DNA of 64,000 bases from NCBI GenBank assembly GCA_018882585.1, contig VFFB01000005.1, forward strand, positions 1-64,000, in the 5' to 3' direction. This document shows, piece by piece, positions 34,579 through 44,439 of this stretch. The notes below the pieces were generated by a model. That model did no database searches. It had not been told where the DNA came from and saw only the letters and a list, made by a program, of their open reading frames with translations. The stretch comes from Candidatus Kapaibacterium sp. (GTDB lineage Bacteria; Bacteroidota; Ignavibacteria; Kapaibacteriales; Kapaibacteriaceae). The position numbers and the translations under genes were made by a program. Every line of letters starts with the position of its first letter. The stretch's first letter is position 1.

Positions 34579-35875
34579 TCCTGTGGCGGTACATCCTGCG
34601 CGCGCACGCTGCCCCCTTTCTGGCGGGGACCGTGACCATCATGCTGCTGTTTTTGTTGCAGTATCTGGTGCGCTTCATCAATGACCTGGTGTCGAAGGGT
34701 CTTGGCCTGTGGGTGGTGACGCAGTTCGTTGCCCTGAACCTGTCGTGGATCCTTGTCCTTGCCATTCCCATCGGCATCCTGTTTTCGACGGTCATGGCCT
34801 TCGGGTCGATGTCGGCCGCCCACGAGGTTCCATTTTCAAAGCCTCGGGCATGGGCCTGTTCCGGATGATGATTCCCGTGATGGTCGTCGGTAGCATGCTG
34901 TGGGGCTTTACGTACTGGTATACCGACAACGTCCTGCCCGACACCAACCTGCGGCTGGCCACGATGATGCGCGACATTCAGCGTGCCAAGCCGACGTTTG
35001 CCGTCGAACCCGGACAGTTCACCACGGCCATCGAGGGCTTCACCATTCTGGCACGCAGGACCGACACGGCGGGAACGTTGTATGGGGTGACGATCTACGA
35101 CAACAGCGGACAGCTCCGACAGAACATCGTCAATGCCGACACGGCGCGTATGGGCTTCGACTCGTCGCTCACGCGGCTGGTGATGCAGCTCTACCATGGC
35201 GAGATCCACCAGCGCAACCTGAAGCAGCCAAACGAGTATCGCACGATCTCGTTCGAGCGACATCAGATCGCCATGCCAGCCGACAGGTTCTTCTTTGAAT
35301 CGTCGGACCCTACAGGCACGTCGCGTGGCGAACGCGAGATGCGCATCCGCGACATGCAGGAGATTGTCGACCGATCGAGTGCCAATGCGGCGACGGCCGC
35401 CCAGAGCTGTACGCAGATGATAGACTCGTACCTTGCCGAACTCTTCGGCGACACCAAGGCACGGTCCGTAACGGCAGACACAACACGCCTGACACTCGCC
35501 GACGCACTGGCGCGGGCACAGTCGCGCCTTAGCTCCTTTCACACCGGCTACGAAGGCGAGTCATTCCGACGTAGCGCCGAGCTCGATACCGAACGCAAGT
35601 ACCTTGTCGAGATCCACAAGAAGTACGCCATCCCCGCGGCCTGCATCCTGTTTGTCATTGTTGGATGTCCGATGGGCATCATCACTAAGGGCGGCAACTT
35701 CGGCGTCAGCGCCGCCATCTCGCTTGGCTTCTACGTCCTGTACTGGATCTCCCTCATCGGCGGCGAGAAACTCGCCGACCGCGGCTTCATGCCGCCAGCC
35801 CTGGCCATGTGGCTTGGCAACATCCTCCTTGCCGTCATCGGCGCAGTTGTGACCACGCGGGTGAATAGCAGATAA
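34575..35875 (+). pseudogene. LptF/LptG family LPS-export permease, broken by one frameshift
   Basis: The first 85 codons (MILWRYILRAHAAPF ... SMSAAHEV) are the N-terminal helices of a YjgP/YjgQ permease. Homology continues in another frame from ATTTTCAAAGCC at 34832 (IFKASGMGLFRMM) to the final helices (GFMPPALAMWLGNILL) and a TAA at 35873-35875. Two bases, where three are needed, separate GTT at 34827-34829 and ATT at 34832, so one base is missing relative to an intact gene. Restoring it gives EVPIFKASG, aligning with the family's EVTALKASG. The rest is full length (about 433 aa) and otherwise undamaged, so this could be a sequencing or assembly error. It would move LPS from inner membrane to the Lpt bridge. 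Confidence 0.8.
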
Positions 35876-36017
35876 TCGGTGGATCAAGGATAGCGGACGA
35901 TACTCCGCTTCGGCATGGTTGCCCGAAACCTCCCGTCATGTAGACCACTGCGTTAAACCATTCCCGGCCACGTCGCTCTAAGGCCGTCTGCACATCATCA
36001 CTGCCTTAGGGGACATC

Positions 36018-37418
36018 ATGACACTGCGCATCTTCTTGGCGTGCGCCGCCACGTTGCTCTGTACATGCTTTGCAGCCACAGACCTGTCTGCCCATATCGG
36101 TGGACACGGTCAGGGGGCGTTGAGGACATGGAAGGTCGGCCGATCGCATATCCACGGTTCGTTCCACAGCATGCGCGACGCAGACGTCGTCATCGAGAAT
36201 AGCCGCGGCAAGCTGCGACGCTATCCGCTTACGGCGCTGTCGGCGGCAGATCAGGCCTATGCCATGCAGCGGTATCATCGACTGCGTGCAATGGTCGAGC
36301 CGTTGCAGACGCCACATCAGGTTGGTCCTGTCGTGACGCCACAAGCGCAACCATCGCTGCCAACCTCGCAGGTTGCGCCTTGGGCTGTCGTCGGTTCGAC
36401 GGCGCTTGCCATGGCCGCACTTGCCCTGGCCTCGATGATCGTTGTAGGCACGTATCGCCGACGTATCCCCGCAGGACGGATCGCCGTGCGTTCGTCCATG
36501 GCACTGGCACTCGCGCTCGCAGCCCTGGGCAGCCTTGCGCCATCGCTGCAGGCAAGCATGCAGGCAGTCCTGATGGGCACCGACCCAATGGTGATCGATG
36601 CTTCGTTCGCTCCGTTCAAACCGCGCGTGGCCACGCGGTGGGACGATACGTACTTCTACGTCGAGCACGACGGTATGCCCATGGACATGCCGGCCATGAA
36701 GGGTATCACGGCTTGGCAACAGCAGGTGCCGATCCCGCAGTTCTACGTCGGAAACAACGCCTGGCCGATCCCGCTCAAGCCCGTCCCCGCCGAACGCCCC
36801 ATCCTACTAGACACAGCCTTCCATACAGGTGCTGTAGCTATCGGTGTGAACGGTCTGCCCATCTTCAACCCCGAGAATAACCGCGGCGAATTCTCGCTCG
36901 ATATCGGCGAGCTGGACGCCTTTGGCGGTCATTGCGGTCGCGCCGACGACTACCACTACCACATCGCGCCGATCCACCTGCAGGAGCGCCTGGGAGCCGC
37001 ATCACCCATCGCCTGGGCTCTGGATGGTTATCCGTTGTACGGCTACCGCGAACCCGATGGGTCGGACGTGCAGCCCCTTGACGCAAACCTGGGTCATGAA
37101 TGGAACGGCTCCTATCACTACCACGCCGTCAAAACGCGTCCCTACATGATGGCCGGCATGCGCGGCAAGGTGACGCTTGACAGAGATCAGGTGATGCCGC
37201 AGCCACAAACAAGGGGCGCGCGCCCCTTCCTGCAGGCGTTGAAGGGAGCCGAGATCACCGACCTGCATGCGTGCGACAGCAATCACTATGCGCTGAAGTA
37301 CACGGTGAACGGCCAGTCTAACTGGGTGAACTACCGATGGTCGAATAACGGCCAGTACACCTATGTCTTCGTGGCACCGAACGGTACACGGACCACCCAA
37401 ACCTATCAGCGAAAGTGA
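36018..37418 (+). CDS. YHYH-domain protein with N-terminal SHD1-like segment
   Basis: A 466-aa exported or membrane protein. A signal-like N-terminus ends near TDLSA. Residues about 33-80 (RTWKVGRSHIHGSF, RGKLRRYPLTALSAADQAYA) resemble the SHD1 domain common in secreted bacterial proteins. Two hydrophobic stretches near residues 122-180 may span the membrane. The C-terminal half is a YHYH domain, with ADDYHYHIAP, GYPLYGYREPDGSD and SYHYHAV, a family linked to lipid or metal-rich extracellular proteins but of unknown activity. It starts the exported-protein block; the DUF1566 gene begins 7 bp later. Confidence 0.8.
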   Translation: MTLRIFLACAATLLCTCFAATDLSAHIGGHGQGALRTWKVGRSHIHGSFHSMRDADVVIENSRGKLRRYPLTALSAADQAYAMQRYHRLRAMVEPLQTPHQVGPVVTPQAQPSLPTSQVAPWAVVGSTALAMAALALASMIVVGTYRRRIPAGRIAVRSSMALALALAALGSLAPSLQASMQAVLMGTDPMVIDASFAPFKPRVATRWDDTYFYVEHDGMPMDMPAMKGITAWQQQVPIPQFYVGNNAWPIPLKPVPAERPILLDTAFHTGAVAIGVNGLPIFNPENNRGEFSLDIGELDAFGGHCGRADDYHYHIAPIHLQERLGAASPIAWALDGYPLYGYREPDGSDVQPLDANLGHEWNGSYHYHAVKTRPYMMAGMRGKVTLDRDQVMPQPQTRGARPFLQALKGAEITDLHACDSNHYALKYTVNGQSNWVNYRWSNNGQYTYVFVAPNGTRTTQTYQRK

Positions 37419-37425
37419 GGCGACA

Positions 37426-38619
37426 ATGCGCAAGATCTTCCTCTCGGCTCTGACATGTTCGCTGATGCTTGGCGTGTACACGGTACAGGCACAGCAGGTT
37501 CGAAAGACCATGAAGCGTCTGCCTGATACTGGACAGACGGGAGACTATACGGCCGTTCCCGGCGAAGACAGCGACTTCCGCTCTGCCCCCATCGTGATGA
37601 TCGAGCAGGGCGACGTTGTGATCGATACCGTGACGGGACTGATGTGGCAACGAACCGATGGCGGCGAGATGACGTGGGCACAGGCCAAGGCCTACTGCGA
37701 CACGCTCACGCTTGGCGGCCATTCCGACTGGCGTCTGCCGGCCGGACACGAGCTGTTCAGCATCCACGACTTCTCACGGTCGAACCCGGCGCTGCCCACG
37801 GCATTCCAACGCACAGGCGCGGAATACTGGTGGTCGATCGATACGCTCGTCTCCGACGGCCGTCGCATCTGGTGCACAAACGCCGGTGGCGGCATCGGAC
37901 CGCATCCGATGACGGAGACCGTGAGTGCCGGCGGCGCCAAGAAGTTCCACGTCCGCGCCGTACGCGACCAACAAACTCCGACGTCAATACCGGAACAGTT
38001 TACGGCCTTTGCCGACGAGACCCTTCAGGATAACCTGACGTCGCGCACATGGATGGAGTACTGCCTGCCCGGCGTCATGACGTGGGAAGACGCCCTCCGC
38101 GCGGCCGATACAACAACGCATGGCGGCTTTGCCGACTGGAGACTTCCCAATGTGAAAGAACTGCAGTCGCTGAGTGTTCGCGAGATGACGCTGCCCACGA
38201 CCGACCTTCGGTTCTTTCCCTGCATCGCACCGGCAGCATCCTACTGGACATCTACAACGGTCCTAAACAAGAGTCTCACGCAAGCGTGGATCCTGCAGAC
38301 CGACCTCGGCATCGCCACGTATGCCGAGAAGGCAACTGCACAGCACGTTATCCTGGTTCGTGGTGGCGACAAGGCGGTATCCGTAGAAGACGACAACGTG
38401 TCTGACACTGCCCCCTTCATCCGACCCAATCCCGCCTCAGACGTTGTGCACCTTTCGCAGACGTGGAGTGATGTGCGCGTCTATGCCATAACCGGCGAAC
38501 AGGTATTGCACAACAGCAACACGAGTGCCATTGATGTGCAGGTGCTGCAAGCGGGCGTGTACAGCATCGTTGCCTCAGACGGCTCGAAGACTACCATTGC
38601 CATGTTTATTAAACAGTGA
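37426..38619 (+). CDS. Secreted DUF1566 protein with T9SS tail
   Basis: A 397-aa exported protein. The signal peptide ends at VQAQ. Two DUF1566 (Lcl-type) repeats follow, each with a recognisable TGLMWQR- or SRTWMEY-type start, TWxxAxxYCD, GGxxDWRLPxxxEL and a closing YWxS (YWWSID, YWTSTT). The last ~75 residues (IRPNPASDVVHLSQTW, LQAGVYSIVAS) are a T9SS type A sorting domain. DUF1566 resembles C-type-lectin-like folds and is thought to act in surface adhesion. Its neighbours are exported too. Confidence 0.8.
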   Translation: MRKIFLSALTCSLMLGVYTVQAQQVRKTMKRLPDTGQTGDYTAVPGEDSDFRSAPIVMIEQGDVVIDTVTGLMWQRTDGGEMTWAQAKAYCDTLTLGGHSDWRLPAGHELFSIHDFSRSNPALPTAFQRTGAEYWWSIDTLVSDGRRIWCTNAGGGIGPHPMTETVSAGGAKKFHVRAVRDQQTPTSIPEQFTAFADETLQDNLTSRTWMEYCLPGVMTWEDALRAADTTTHGGFADWRLPNVKELQSLSVREMTLPTTDLRFFPCIAPAASYWTSTTVLNKSLTQAWILQTDLGIATYAEKATAQHVILVRGGDKAVSVEDDNVSDTAPFIRPNPASDVVHLSQTWSDVRVYAITGEQVLHNSNTSAIDVQVLQAGVYSIVASDGSKTTIAMFIKQ

Positions 38620-38623
38620 CACC

Positions 38624-40231
38624 ATGATCATTGCCGCGATCCTGATCCTTCTTGCCGCTGCATCCGCCACGGCACAAGAACCCATCGTTATCCTTGGACG
38701 CCCTACCGATGTGTCGATGACAGCCAACGTGCACGTTGAACGCAGCACGGAGGTGCGCATTGCCTACGGCTCTGCGCGCGATCAGTACACCGATACGACC
38801 GAACCGAAGAGCATTGCTGCCGATGTGCCGCTCGTTGAAGAGCTTAAGGGTTTGCGTCCCGATACGCGGTACTTTTATCGTTTGCAGTACAGGACATCGC
38901 CTTCGGCCGGTTGGACATCATCACCGGAACGGTTCTTTCAGACGCAGCGGTCTCGTGGAAAGAACTTTACGTTTCTCATCCAAGCCGACGAACACCTGTA
39001 CGACAAAAAGGGCATTCCAAGCCTGTTCGAGACGACGCTGAGGAATGAAGCCAAGGACAGCGCCGACTTCCTGTTCTCGCTCGGCGATACGTTTGGTGAT
39101 GACCATACGCCCGACGAGACAACGAGCGACGATATGCGCGACCTGCACCGCGACTATCTGCAGTACTTCGGCAAGGTGTCGCACTCCATGCCGTTCTTCT
39201 TCTGCTTGGGCAACCACGAAGGCGAGATGGGCTACTACCTCAAACAGAACCCGCCCAACAACATCGCCGTCTACGGTACCCTGTGGCGCAAATACTACTA
39301 CTCGAACCCTGTTCCCAATGCCTTCTACACCGGCAACCTCAAACAAGAGGATCACGGCATGGGGCTGCCCGAAAACTACTATGCCTTTGAATGGGGCGAT
39401 GCGCTGTTCGTAGTGCTCGACGTGTACCGTCATTGCGATGTGAACGAGAAACCTCAGAACTGGGATTGGACACTCGGTGCCGACCAATACGAGTGGTTCC
39501 GCAAAACACTCTCATCCAGCAAGGCCAAACACAAGTTCGTCTTCGCCCATCACGTCCGCGGACAGGGCCGAGGTGCCGCCGGCATGGTGAAGGGATTTGA
39601 GTGGGGCGGGTACGAGACGAAGCAGGATCGCTACACCTTCGAAGCGCAACGTCCGGGCTGGGAAGCCCCTATCCATCAGCTGATGGTGAAGTATGGCGTC
39701 AATGCATTCTTCCAGGGCCACGACCATTTATACGCAACCGAAGTCATCGACGGCATCATGTATCAGGAAGTGCCGATGCCGAGCGACTCGACGTACGAGA
39801 TCGGCGTGCTGGCCAATGCCGATGCATACACGGATCTAACGCTTGACGGCTCGGGCTACCTTCGCGTTAACGTGAACGAGGATCGTGTCGTGGTTGACTA
39901 TGTGCGAACCTTCCTGCCGCAGCACGAAACGGCAGAACGTCGTAACGGCGAGGTGAAACATTCCTACACACTCACGCCTCGCACATCATCGGTGGCCGAG
40001 TTAGGCGCGCAGACGTCAACTGTGTATCCACTTCCGGCAGATGGTGTTCTTCGCGTTGCCAATACTGATCAGGACATCGACGAAGTGATCATCATGAATG
40101 CCATCGGCGAGATCGTCATGCGGTCCACATCATCCGAGCTGCAGGTAGAGCACCTTCCCAATGGCATCTACTCGGCCCGAATCGTACGCAATGGCGCAAC
40201 GTCAACGCATCCCGTCCTTATCCAACATTGA
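38624..40231 (+). CDS. Secreted purple-acid-phosphatase-like metallophosphoesterase with T9SS tail (paralog 1)
   Basis: A 535-aa exported phosphoesterase. The signal peptide IIAAILILLAAASATA is followed by an N-terminal fibronectin-III-like domain (LKGLRPDTRYFYRLQY) as in purple acid phosphatases. Metal ligands: ADEH (DxH type), SLGDTFGDD, LGNHEGE, FAHH and GHDH. A T9SS type A sorting domain closes the protein (VYPLPADGVLRV ... LPNGIYSARIV). The likely substrate is an extracellular phosphomonoester or diester. It shares its overall layout with the next gene and overlaps it by one base (TGATG at 40229-40233). Confidence 0.88.
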   Translation: MIIAAILILLAAASATAQEPIVILGRPTDVSMTANVHVERSTEVRIAYGSARDQYTDTTEPKSIAADVPLVEELKGLRPDTRYFYRLQYRTSPSAGWTSSPERFFQTQRSRGKNFTFLIQADEHLYDKKGIPSLFETTLRNEAKDSADFLFSLGDTFGDDHTPDETTSDDMRDLHRDYLQYFGKVSHSMPFFFCLGNHEGEMGYYLKQNPPNNIAVYGTLWRKYYYSNPVPNAFYTGNLKQEDHGMGLPENYYAFEWGDALFVVLDVYRHCDVNEKPQNWDWTLGADQYEWFRKTLSSSKAKHKFVFAHHVRGQGRGAAGMVKGFEWGGYETKQDRYTFEAQRPGWEAPIHQLMVKYGVNAFFQGHDHLYATEVIDGIMYQEVPMPSDSTYEIGVLANADAYTDLTLDGSGYLRVNVNEDRVVVDYVRTFLPQHETAERRNGEVKHSYTLTPRTSSVAELGAQTSTVYPLPADGVLRVANTDQDIDEVIIMNAIGEIVMRSTSSELQVEHLPNGIYSARIVRNGATSTHPVLIQH

Positions 40232-41949
40232 TGACAAGCACCATGCCGCGATTCGCCCTTGCTATCCTGCTTCTTGGCATCGTCATCCATCATGGTGCTG
40301 CCCAACAGATCCGTCACGCCGAGATGCTGGGGCGTCCAACGGATACGTCGATCAACGTGAGCTTCATGCTCGACGGTCCGTCAGAGGCACGTATCAACTA
40401 TGGCACGGACAGTACTGCGCTGACACAGCAAACGCCATGGACTCCGGTACTCGCGAACATGATGCACGACATCGTCATCACCGACCTACAACCCAACACG
40501 GAGTACTACTACCGGCTGCAGCTGCGAACCGAGACCACGGCACGACCGTTGTATCGCTTTCACACGCAGCGTCCCAAGGGAGAGCCGTTCACGTTTGTCA
40601 TCCAGGCAGACCCGCACATGGACGAACAGAGCGACACCGGCATGTATCAGCGCGCGTTGCTGAACCAGCTTGAAGATCGTCCGGACTTCATGCTCGACCT
40701 AGGCGACATCATCATGTCCGATAAGCTCAAGGGTGCCAACGGCAAGGTCGGTCGTGATACGATCACCACGCGCGCGCGCTTCATGCGATCGCTCTATGAA
40801 TCTGCATGTCACTCCGTGCCCCTTTTCATAGCCCTTGGCAACCATGAGGGTGAATCCGGATGGGCGTTGAATGCGACGGCAGAAAACGTCCCAACATGGT
40901 CGGCTATCGATAGGACGACATTCTTCCGCAACCCCACACCCGATGCGTTTTATCAAGGCGACACGTCGACATATGCAAACATTGGCAAGCGCGACAGCTA
41001 CTATGCCTTTGAGTGGGGTGACGCACTGTTTATTGTTCTGGATCCGTACTGGTACACCAAGCCGAAGCCCGATTCGCTCACAGGATGGCGCTGGACGCTA
41101 GGTCGCACACAGTACGAGTGGTTACGATCCACGCTCAAGAACTCCACGGCAACGTATAAGTTCGTCTTCGCACATCAGCTCGTTGGTGGTGATCCAGACG
41201 GTCGAGGGGGCATTGAGTTTGCCGACCGCTATGAGTGGGGCGGAAAGAACCTTGATGGCACTGATGGATTTGCCACGAATAGACCGGGCTGGTACAAGCC
41301 GCTGAAAGACATCTTCCGCGAGCATCGTGTGAATGTCTTCTTTCACGGACACGACCACTTCTATGCACAGCAGATCAAGGACTGTCTGATCTATCAGGAA
41401 ACGCCGCAGCCGAGTCATCCCAGCATCTCCAATGCAAACTCTGCCGATGATTATGGCTACAAGAGTGGCACCATACTGCCGAACTCCGGTCACCTACGCG
41501 TCAACGTGTCGTCCGATGGCGTCAAGGTGGAATACGTTCGCACGTACGTACCACGTCAGGAGACCGGCTCACGGAAGAACAAGGACGTGTCGGCAACCTA
41601 CTTCATCGGCAAGGTGAACTGCTATGACTCGCTTGTTGCTTCCGTTCCCATCTTGTACAACGCGGCGTACATCGACGAGCATGTTGCTCCGAATCCATTC
41701 CGCGAGACAACGAGAATCGCTTTTGAAACGAAGGGTGGCGGGCGTCATACGGTATTGATCAGAGACATTGCCGGACGTGTGGTACGCCGATTGCTCGACA
41801 ACGCAAATGTCGATGCCGGCTCATACCAACTCGTGTGGGACGGCCTAGGCCATGATGGCCAGCCAGTTCCTGCAGGTGCCTACGTGTACGAGATCATCGA
41901 GCCGTCGACGGGAAGTCATACCGGCATGGTCGTGCGCGAAGGCAGGTAG
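40231..41949 (+). CDS. Secreted purple-acid-phosphatase-like metallophosphoesterase (paralog 2)
   Basis: A 572-aa paralog of the preceding protein: signal peptide (FALAILLLGIVIHHGAA), FN3-like domain with LQPNTEYYYRLQL, and metal ligands ADPH, DLGDIIMSD, LGNHEGE, FAHQ and HGHDH. Shared stretches such as YYAFEWGDALF and NYG.D-type strands show a tandem duplication followed by considerable divergence. The C-terminus is of the FlgD/T9SS Ig-like type (NPFRETTRIAFE, VWDGLGHDGQPVPAGAYVYEI), unlike paralog 1. The ATG at 40231 is chosen because it overlaps the upstream TGA; the ATG at 40243 would also leave an intact signal peptide. Confidence 0.88.
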   Translation: MTSTMPRFALAILLLGIVIHHGAAQQIRHAEMLGRPTDTSINVSFMLDGPSEARINYGTDSTALTQQTPWTPVLANMMHDIVITDLQPNTEYYYRLQLRTETTARPLYRFHTQRPKGEPFTFVIQADPHMDEQSDTGMYQRALLNQLEDRPDFMLDLGDIIMSDKLKGANGKVGRDTITTRARFMRSLYESACHSVPLFIALGNHEGESGWALNATAENVPTWSAIDRTTFFRNPTPDAFYQGDTSTYANIGKRDSYYAFEWGDALFIVLDPYWYTKPKPDSLTGWRWTLGRTQYEWLRSTLKNSTATYKFVFAHQLVGGDPDGRGGIEFADRYEWGGKNLDGTDGFATNRPGWYKPLKDIFREHRVNVFFHGHDHFYAQQIKDCLIYQETPQPSHPSISNANSADDYGYKSGTILPNSGHLRVNVSSDGVKVEYVRTYVPRQETGSRKNKDVSATYFIGKVNCYDSLVASVPILYNAAYIDEHVAPNPFRETTRIAFETKGGGRHTVLIRDIAGRVVRRLLDNANVDAGSYQLVWDGLGHDGQPVPAGAYVYEIIEPSTGSHTGMVVREGR

Positions 41950-42297
41950 ACAAGGACAGCCACGCGAGGCGACGCAACGTAGACGCCCGTGACCGTCATG
42001 CGATCCATCGTGGTCGCCCGTCATCGTCATGAGATCCACATTTGTCGCAAAACGTTGGTCGTAGTCAGACCCTATTGGGGTAATAATGTTCCACCTGTGT
42101 ATGATCAACGACATCGACGACATGTGTGAATAGCGTGGGCATTGGTTATACTCAACCATTGCACTATTACGTGGAAATACCTACGTCATCCATAACGGTA
42201 TTGCGTATGTTCACGGAAGAAATATGCCGACGCTACTGTTGGAATGTGGCAATAGCCCACGGCAATGGGTGTGGGTGTGGGCATTCATGGAGTTTCC
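41950..42297. other. Gap with no recognisable gene
   Basis: About 350 bases, visibly more AT-rich than neighbouring genes in its right half. I see no convincing open frame, RNA gene, hairpin-T terminator or exact TAnnTTTG box. It probably holds the promoter of the next gene. Confidence 0.5.
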
Positions 42298-43770
42298 ATG
42301 CGATCGTTTATTCTAGGGGCTCTTCTATGCACGGCTGCGTTTTCCGTGCGCTCCCAAGTGCCGATTGACCTTTCGAAGGCGCGTGAGTTCAAGGTGATAT
42401 GGAAAAAGAATGTCGGTGGTAGTGACGTTGGACCGCCAATCTATGTCGAGAGTCCCTGTAAAGCAGATGGAAGGAGCATACTTTTTGCCGGCAGCTCCAC
42501 TGGCGGTTTCTCATGCTACACGCAGCCACGGATCGATACCACCCAACCAGTCACTGGCTGGAGCAGCGTGTACATTCCGTTCGATTACGATGGCAAGGAA
42601 CCACTCGAATACGTCAACGATAACGGCCGCGTTGACGGATGCCATGCGATAGGATTTCCATTTCAACTGCAGAGAGGACTTGATACGATCGCGTGTTGGC
42701 GTAACACGATGAACGTTGCGCTCACAGCCGATATCGATGATGATGGTTACAAGGATCTGATCTGCGATATCGGCGGTGGTGGATATACCGCACGCGTGAT
42801 CCGCGGAGGACCGAATGCAGGACGCGGCTGCCAGCGGTTGCTCCAAGTACCCAAAGTGATGAATCGGGACCAGTCGAATACGACAGAGGCCTTCTGGCGA
42901 TCGGCCTCCGGAATGTGGCGACTTCTACAGTACGAAAAGGACTCCATGGCACTGTCACCATGGTTAGTACTCTACGAGATGCGCACGACAAAAACGCCGG
43001 AAGGCACGAGTTTTTCTTTTGTGAAGACCGACTCGTTGTATGGCAACGGTATACATATCGGCGATATGCCCATTGGCGACGCGGCTGTGGTGACCGACAC
43101 GGCTACTGACACAGACTGGCTGCTGGTCATGCGTCGTCTCAATGACGGTCCTCGCACGTGGGTGCTGGATCGTTTCGATGCAACTGCCGGACGCTTCACG
43201 CCAACCGGCGAGCGTGTGACGGGAACAGATTTCTTTGAACCATGGATCGTCGGCCACGCACTCGGCACGAAGAAACCTGCAGTGGCGTTTCACGTCCCGA
43301 AGATCGGTCGTGTTTTCTGCTACGCGGACGACCTAACCCATCCCTTTGCACGTTGGTCACCGCAAGGTGCTCTTGAGCCACCGGTGAGCGGCATGATCGC
43401 GATCAATGATCAGTCTGGGGATGGATTACCGGACTTAGTCGCTGCAGGTGGCGTGATAAACTGTGGTATTGCCATCTACACCCTGGACTCAACATTAACG
43501 ACTGCAACTGCCGATACTCTAGTAGGATCAACGAGTACGGTACGGCTGGAGGGATCCACGCTTGTCGCTACAACACCAACCAGAAGCACGTTCTCTGTTC
43601 GTATGGTTACCATCGATGGACAATCCTACGATGTTATAGCTCGACATGTGATACAGCCAGGCGAGCAACGTATTGATCTTACAGCACAACTACAGGCCCT
43701 GCCCATAGGCGTATACCTTTTGCACGTGCAAGTGGGCGAGGATGCGCACGTTTTACGCTACTTGCGATAA
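42298..43770 (+). CDS. Secreted FG-GAP/VCBS-like repeat protein
   Basis: A 490-aa exported protein with a signal peptide (FILGALLCTAAFSVRS). FG-GAP/VCBS-like calcium-binding repeats are visible as TADIDDDGYKDLICDI and AINDQSGDGLPDLVAAGG, suggesting a beta-propeller. The last ~80 residues (TFSVRMVTIDGQ, LPIGVYLLHVQVG) look like a diverged T9SS tail. GGAG lies just upstream of the ATG at 42298. Codon use is less GC-rich than in the core genes, as in the following remnant, hinting at recent acquisition of this pair. Function unknown; adhesion or binding is plausible. Confidence 0.7.
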   Translation: MRSFILGALLCTAAFSVRSQVPIDLSKAREFKVIWKKNVGGSDVGPPIYVESPCKADGRSILFAGSSTGGFSCYTQPRIDTTQPVTGWSSVYIPFDYDGKEPLEYVNDNGRVDGCHAIGFPFQLQRGLDTIACWRNTMNVALTADIDDDGYKDLICDIGGGGYTARVIRGGPNAGRGCQRLLQVPKVMNRDQSNTTEAFWRSASGMWRLLQYEKDSMALSPWLVLYEMRTTKTPEGTSFSFVKTDSLYGNGIHIGDMPIGDAAVVTDTATDTDWLLVMRRLNDGPRTWVLDRFDATAGRFTPTGERVTGTDFFEPWIVGHALGTKKPAVAFHVPKIGRVFCYADDLTHPFARWSPQGALEPPVSGMIAINDQSGDGLPDLVAAGGVINCGIAIYTLDSTLTTATADTLVGSTSTVRLEGSTLVATTPTRSTFSVRMVTIDGQSYDVIARHVIQPGEQRIDLTAQLQALPIGVYLLHVQVGEDAHVLRYLR

Positions 43771-43780
43771 GGGGGGCAGC

Positions 43781-44396
43781 ATGAAAACCATATCGCTCTT
43801 GCATAACGTGGTCGCCCTCGTCGTGACCATCCTTGTCGGCTCTTATGTTGCGACTGCTCAGAACACGTTTACGCCCGAGCCCATTCAGACCTACCATTCC
43901 GGCTTCTGGGGCACGGATGTGTTCGCCGATACAGTGCCGGTCTTTGCCTTAGGACATCAGTGGGGTGCAGCCCGTCTTGATAAGGTCAACACAGCGTTGA
44001 AGATGAACGTAACGAGTCAGAACTGGGGTTGCCTGAACTCCTTCGCTCACCAGATGTATCAGCTTGGCGATGGACATCATGACACGAACTATGTCGTATG
44101 GGCATCACCGCTGTGGCATACTCCGGGGCCATACGGTTCCGGCGGATGGACTGCTCGTTACGCCGAATCCATCAGCGGGTGATGTTACGATCATCCTGCC
44201 GCCTGGACGTCGCGACCAAGCCCTGCTGTGGGTGTATGACGCCGTCGGTAAGCTCGTCAAGCATGTCGATGTTCCGGCATCACAGCGAACAGTCGATGTA
44301 CACGGTCTCGATGCTGGATCCTACATCGTCCGGCTTCGCAATACACATACCCGCGGCCAAGCAGACCTTGTACAACACTTCGTGGTAGTGCCGTGA
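43781..44396 (+). pseudogene. Short secreted T9SS protein interrupted by a frameshift
   Basis: From the ATG at 43781 (AGGGGGG just upstream) a signal peptide (VVTILVGSYVATA) and about 95 residues follow, with no recognised domain. Around 44140-44150 the frame is lost: the first frame ends at a TGA at 44180-44182. A T9SS type A sorting domain (LLVTPNPSAGDVTIIL ... LDAGSYIVRL) continues in the +1 frame to a TGA at 44394-44396. One indel explains the break. Either a decayed gene or a sequence error; the intact product would be about 205 aa, unusually short for a T9SS cargo. Confidence 0.65.
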
Positions 44397-44439
44397 TGGC
44401 AGTTCGCATCTTTCGAATCACTGTTCGAGATGGGGGGCC

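Noticed and set aside
34388-35542. A 384-codon open frame on the minus strand
   Set aside because: Antisense to the TPR-like gene end and the lptF/G gene; no signature or ribosome-binding site.
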